Shown: positions 61,184-64,000 of the stretch, one piece after another
Layout of the letters: each line of letters opens with the position of its first letter
Position numbering within the stretch: position 1 is the stretch's first letter
Source of the DNA: Renibacterium sp043789415
GTDB lineage: Bacteria; Actinomycetota; Actinomycetes; Actinomycetales; Micrococcaceae
Length of the DNA stretch: 64,000 bases
Assembly: GCF_043789415.1 (NCBI RefSeq)
Contig: NZ_JBDLLW010000001.1
Location: forward strand, 1,984,001 to 2,048,000
Direction: 5' to 3'
Position numbers and translations under genes: made by a program
The notes under the pieces: model-generated
Seen by the model: the letters and a program-made list of their open reading frames with translations, nothing else
Told to the model about the DNA's origin: nothing
Database searches by the model: none

Positions 61184-62104
61184 TCAGAGGGAGAGAGCCG
61201 AGCGCACGTCGTGCGGCCAGCTTGCGAGGTCTAGACCGTGACGGGCGACCAAGGCCAACATGATGCGTTCCAGGCCGAAACCAAAGCAGCCGCTGTGGGC
61301 TACCGAACCATCCGCGGCGCTGATTGAGAAATTGGCGCCGAAGTGGTCCTGATGCCAGTTGCCGGAGGCAATGGCAGTGGGATGCCCGGGGAAGATCTCG
61401 GCGAGTAACTCGAATTTGAGCTTCGCCTCCCGCTGTCCCGAGGCCAGCAGCCGGCCGGCCCGGCCGAAGAACGGATCATTGGCGCTTTCCGAGACGATCG
61501 CAAGCCCCAGCGATTCGAGCATCTGCTGAGCCAGCTCGATCCAGCGATCACGATGGCCTTTAGCTTGCTCTTCGGTGCCGAGTACGACGTACTCGCGCAT
61601 CCGGAAGGCGACCATCCGGAAAGGATCCTCCGAAGGCTCGTTCCTGAAACATTCACCGGTGAGCTGGTAGCACTCGCCGTCAACGGTTTTTCCTTCGAGG
61701 TGCGCGTACAGCGGGTGACAGACCGCGGGGATCAGCGCAAAGCCACTCGGCTCCAATTGCTTCTCCCAGGCGTCACCGGCCTCGGCCGCGGCCAGTAGCT
61801 TGCCGTGATCCTTGCTCTCTCCGGCAAAAGTGCTGACCAGACCCATCAACTGGGGGAAGGATGCGACGTAATCAGTGCGGCGCAACAGGTTCTGGCTATT
61901 CACCGGCGGGAATCTCAGGGTATTCAGCTGGGCGTATTCCTGCTGCCGGGCGATCTTGCTGGAAAGGGCTTGCAGGCCCTCGACCACAGCTTCGGCCTGG
62001 CCACCGAGCCCGTTCACTCCATAAGCCAGGGTCGGTATCAGCCAGCCGTGGGCGATCAGTTCTTTGCCGAAGGCGATTCGTTGTTCTTCGATGGTCGGGG
62101 TCAT
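61184..62104 (-). CDS. Amino acid:[carrier protein] ligase (class II aaRS-like)
   Basis: 306 residues. It looks like a seryl-tRNA-synthetase catalytic core without the tRNA-binding arm. Motif 2 is CFRNEPSEDPFRMVAFRMREYVVLG, motif 3 is GCFGFGLERIML. Cys129, Glu171 and Cys273 match the spacing of the three zinc ligands of the well-studied Bradyrhizobium enzyme (Cys131, Glu176, Cys279). That family activates small amino acids such as glycine or alanine and loads them on a carrier protein phosphopantetheine. It overlaps the dehydrogenase gene by ATGA. The amino acid is not readable from the sequence. Confidence 0.9.
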   Translation of the reverse strand: MTPTIEEQRIAFGKELIAHGWLIPTLAYGVNGLGGQAEAVVEGLQALSSKIARQQEYAQLNTLRFPPVNSQNLLRRTDYVASFPQLMGLVSTFAGESKDHGKLLAAAEAGDAWEKQLEPSGFALIPAVCHPLYAHLEGKTVDGECYQLTGECFRNEPSEDPFRMVAFRMREYVVLGTEEQAKGHRDRWIELAQQMLESLGLAIVSESANDPFFGRAGRLLASGQREAKLKFELLAEIFPGHPTAIASGNWHQDHFGANFSISAADGSVAHSGCFGFGLERIMLALVARHGLDLASWPHDVRSALSL

Positions 62105-63282
62105 CGTTCTCCTCGTGAGACGAGTAGCAGAGTGGAGGTGTGGTTGTAGATTCTGTCGTTATTGACCATCACCGAAGGGCCGATGCTGTCTCGGTACAGG
62201 CGAGCGAGACTGAGCGGCGAGCGATTGGCGAATCCGGCGATTCCCACGATCACCATGGCATCCGCTACGATCTTCCGCACCAGATCGGCCGCCGCGACTT
62301 TGAGCGTATTCATCGAAATCGCGAATTGCAGGGACTCCAGAACTTCCGGCTGATGCCAGCCGGACTGATAGCGGGCGACGGCGGAACGCACCAGATCAGC
62401 CATCGACTGCAGGCTCACCTCAAGCTCGGCGAGTCGCAGAGCGGAGGGCGGAGGGTTATCCGGAGTCTTTCGGGCGGCTCGCTGAACCACTGTCCTGGCG
62501 TTCTCCCCGGCTTTACTCGCCATACCGAACCAGACCGATGCCCACAGGGTGTGAGCGGCGGGCAGCATGGTCTCTGCTGAGATCTTCTCGAAAAGATCGT
62601 CCAGCACAGCCGCCGCCGTGGTGTTACCGGCGAGTTCGAATCCTTCGGAGCAAGTGCCGCGCATGCCGAGAGCATCCCAGTCGAAGGTCTTGTTCAGCTC
62701 ATAGTCGGAGGCTGGAAGGTAGACCAGCACCTGATCGCTCGCGACCGCTTCCGGGTGCCGCCGGGCCGTGACCAGAATGGCATCCGCGTAGCGCCCGTAG
62801 GAGATCACCGGGCAGGTCTTCTTGAGTTCGATCATGTCGTTCACGAGTGACTGGACAGCACAGGAGGAGCTACGGCTGTCTCCGCCGATATTGGCCTCGG
62901 TGGTGGCTGAGGCCAGCAGTAGCTGCTCGTCCGCGCACTTCCTCAGCGCCTGGCGTAGGTAATCCGAGCGGCCGTGCCGGTCAAGGCAGAGCACTTGGAT
63001 ATAGTGCATCGCCATGATCATTCCGGTTGATGAGCAGACCCGGCCCAGGCGTTCCACAATGCTGCACAATTCGCTGATGGATAGCCCTAATCCGCCGAGT
63101 TCAATGGGCACCGGGGCTCCCAGCAGAGCACCATGGCGAGCGGAGTCAATTGCTTCAACCGGGAATCGTGAGTTCTTGTCGACGTCGTTCGCATTCTGGG
63201 CGGCGATCTCGACCATGGCATCAAGCGCCGACCGGAACCCCTTGTCAGGCAGTACGCTGACGGTTTCTTGCAGCTCAGTCAA
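62101..63282 (-). CDS. Acyl-CoA dehydrogenase family protein
   Basis: 393 residues starting at TTG 63282, which has GGAGA seven bases upstream inside the carrier-protein gene; the gene overlaps that gene by 8 bases. Acyl-CoA dehydrogenase fold: PIELGGLGLSISELCSIVERLGRVCSSTGMIMAMHYIQ, SATTEANIGGDSRS, GMRGTCSEGFELAG, and the late helix AMVIVGIAGFANRSPLSLARLYRDSIGPSVM. It would be FAD-dependent and could oxidise the aminoacyl or another carrier-bound group. The TTG start is decided by the ribosome site and the position of the fold. Confidence 0.85.
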   Translation of the reverse strand: MTELQETVSVLPDKGFRSALDAMVEIAAQNANDVDKNSRFPVEAIDSARHGALLGAPVPIELGGLGLSISELCSIVERLGRVCSSTGMIMAMHYIQVLCLDRHGRSDYLRQALRKCADEQLLLASATTEANIGGDSRSSSCAVQSLVNDMIELKKTCPVISYGRYADAILVTARRHPEAVASDQVLVYLPASDYELNKTFDWDALGMRGTCSEGFELAGNTTAAAVLDDLFEKISAETMLPAAHTLWASVWFGMASKAGENARTVVQRAARKTPDNPPPSALRLAELEVSLQSMADLVRSAVARYQSGWHQPEVLESLQFAISMNTLKVAAADLVRKIVADAMVIVGIAGFANRSPLSLARLYRDSIGPSVMVNNDRIYNHTSTLLLVSRGER

Positions 63283-63526
63283 GGCCGATCTCCGTGAGCG
63301 CCGAAGCGATGCTGTTGATTGAGGAGAAGGTGTTCTTGGTGAGCATTTTCTCCGGGAACTCGATATCGAATTCGTCCTCCAGTGCAAGCATCACATTGAC
63401 ACTGGCATGTGAGGTCATGCCAGCAGCATAGAGGTCACCGTCCGCTGCTACATCGTCGATTCCGACGGCGAGCTTGGCGTGGTCGGAGAGGGTTTCGCGG
63501 ATCTTCTTCTCAAGTGTTGATTCCAT
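63275..63526 (-). CDS. Acyl/aminoacyl carrier protein
   Basis: 83 residues, normal size. The four-helix carrier fold has DLYAAGMTSHASVNVMLALEDEFDIEFPE; Ser39 in GMTSHAS takes the place of the DSL serine and should carry 4'-phosphopantetheine. The Thr-Ser-His-Ala-Ser version of the motif differs from the fatty-acid ACP. Together with the ligase this is the carrier of the system. AAGG precedes the ATG. It is the first gene of the operon. Confidence 0.9.
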   Translation of the reverse strand: MESTLEKKIRETLSDHAKLAVGIDDVAADGDLYAAGMTSHASVNVMLALEDEFDIEFPEKMLTKNTFSSINSIASALTEIGLD

Positions 63527-63567
63527 GATTAGACCTTGTCGTTGTGTACTGATTTTTTTCTTGTGCT

Positions 63568-63584
63568 GAGCGGGAAGCCCGCTC
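63568..63584. other. 7-bp hairpin between esterase and carrier-protein genes
   Basis: GAGCGGG (63568-63574) and CCCGCTC (63578-63584) pair around a 3-base loop in the 77-base gap. The T-run lies on the wrong side for termination of the minus-strand transcript, so its role is unclear. Confidence 0.35.
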
Positions 63585-63603
63585 GAAGTCGAGGATGCTG
63601 ACG

Positions 63604-64000
63604 CTAACCACCCGGAAAAGTGGCAGCACTGAGCCTAGGAAGCAGAGCGCGCAACGCTGCACTCCAACAGTCCCAATTATGCCCACCATCGCAGTCTGGA
63701 AGCTTTTTACCGATCTGATTGACGAATTTGTTATGGCATTGGGATAAAACCGCTCCGAAATCCGTGGCGCTCTGGAAGAGCTGCCCTTCCAGTTGTTTCG
63801 GATCGTCCAGATCAGTTCCCGGTGTGCCCTCACCCGCGTAGAGGGTGATCTTGGTTCCGCTCAGCGCTTGGCACTGTTTCATCGGGTCATGAGCATCCCA
63901 CTGAGCCTCGGAGGTGGTCTTACCGTCGCCGAAGATGGCGTTTTCGTTGCCGGTCAAATCTTTCGATTCGGCTTGGATCAGGCTACGGATCTCAGGCAGC
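63604..64000 (-). CDS. Ag85/esterase-D-like secreted alpha/beta hydrolase, C-terminal part (5' end outside window)
   Basis: The frame is open to the window edge, so the protein starts upstream of 64000. The visible 131 residues contain ITLYAGEGTPGTDLDD, a pair of cysteines, and GGHNWDCWSAALRALLPRL with the triad His. These are the end of the esterase/mycolyltransferase-like (PF00756) fold, near the antigen 85 type. It probably acts outside the membrane. It is co-oriented with the carrier-protein operon, 77 bases upstream of it. Confidence 0.72.
   Translation of the reverse strand, partial: LPEIRSLIQAESKDLTGNENAIFGDGKTTSEAQWDAHDPMKQCQALSGTKITLYAGEGTPGTDLDDPKQLEGQLFQSATDFGAVLSQCHNKFVNQIGKKLPDCDGGHNWDCWSAALRALLPRLSAATFPGG

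Noticed and set aside
63568..63584. Hairpin between esterase and carrier gene as a terminator
   Set aside because: The T-run is upstream of the stem in the transcript direction, so it does not fit intrinsic termination.
1..64000. CRISPR arrays, insertion sequences, rRNA genes
   Set aside because: I looked for regularly spaced repeats, transposase motifs and rRNA signatures and saw none in this window.

Overview
The window comes from a moderately high-GC Gram-positive actinobacterium, most likely a member of the Micrococcaceae (Arthrobacter / Renibacterium / Psychromicrobium type). Support comes from gene order and gene types: pyrE - HAD phosphatase - TrmH methylase, class II fba - DUF3151 - purA, purS-purQ-purL, recR-dnaX-SRP RNA, LPXTG/LAATG sortase substrates, DUF1990 and GTG/TTG starts. 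I could not run any database search; family names rest on motifs I recognise.

Layout. 0-5 kb: the C-terminal part of a large sortase-anchored GH31 glycosidase, then a divergent TetR regulator and membrane protein pair. 5-17 kb: mostly housekeeping genes (pyrE, HAD, TrmH, a NarL-type two-component pair, fba, DUF3151, LtrA, purA, nitrilase), with a Tat/M15-like wall protein and a secreted lipase among them. 17-23 kb: a wall-anchored protein with a possible thioester domain, a CoA-binding protein, a polysaccharide deacetylase/YjbR/DUF1990 overlap operon, and a lower-GC fic gene flanked by long near-identical palindromes. 23-38 kb: purLQS on the minus strand, small unknown genes, an SSI-like inhibitor lipoprotein, a Na+/H+ antiporter, lysC with a likely internal beta-subunit start, recR-dnaX-gluQ, the SRP RNA and tRNA-Ser(GGA). 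38-48 kb: SDR, excalibur protein, FMN reductase, a MarR/MFS pair, GH13 glucosidase, VanZ-RDD protein, glutathione peroxidase and a LytR_C protein.

48-64 kb is the accessory highlight, a surface-polysaccharide locus. On the plus strand lie a Wzz-like chain-length protein with a histone-H1-like basic tail, glycosyltransferases and a Wzy-like polymerase; a Wzx-like flippase is opposed. Facing these is a tightly overlapping minus-strand operon: carrier protein, acyl-CoA-dehydrogenase-like protein, amino acid:[carrier protein] ligase (a stand-alone class II aminoacyl-tRNA-synthetase-like enzyme), DUF1839 protein, GH2-like glycosidase and a tandem alpha/beta hydrolase whose two nucleophile elbows read GLRAG and GLCAG. 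An Ag85-like esterase (partial) precedes it.

My inference is that an activated amino acid is loaded onto the carrier, possibly oxidised by the dehydrogenase-like protein, and used to modify or release a glycan made by the neighbouring polysaccharide genes. This combination is the best candidate in the window for an undescribed system.
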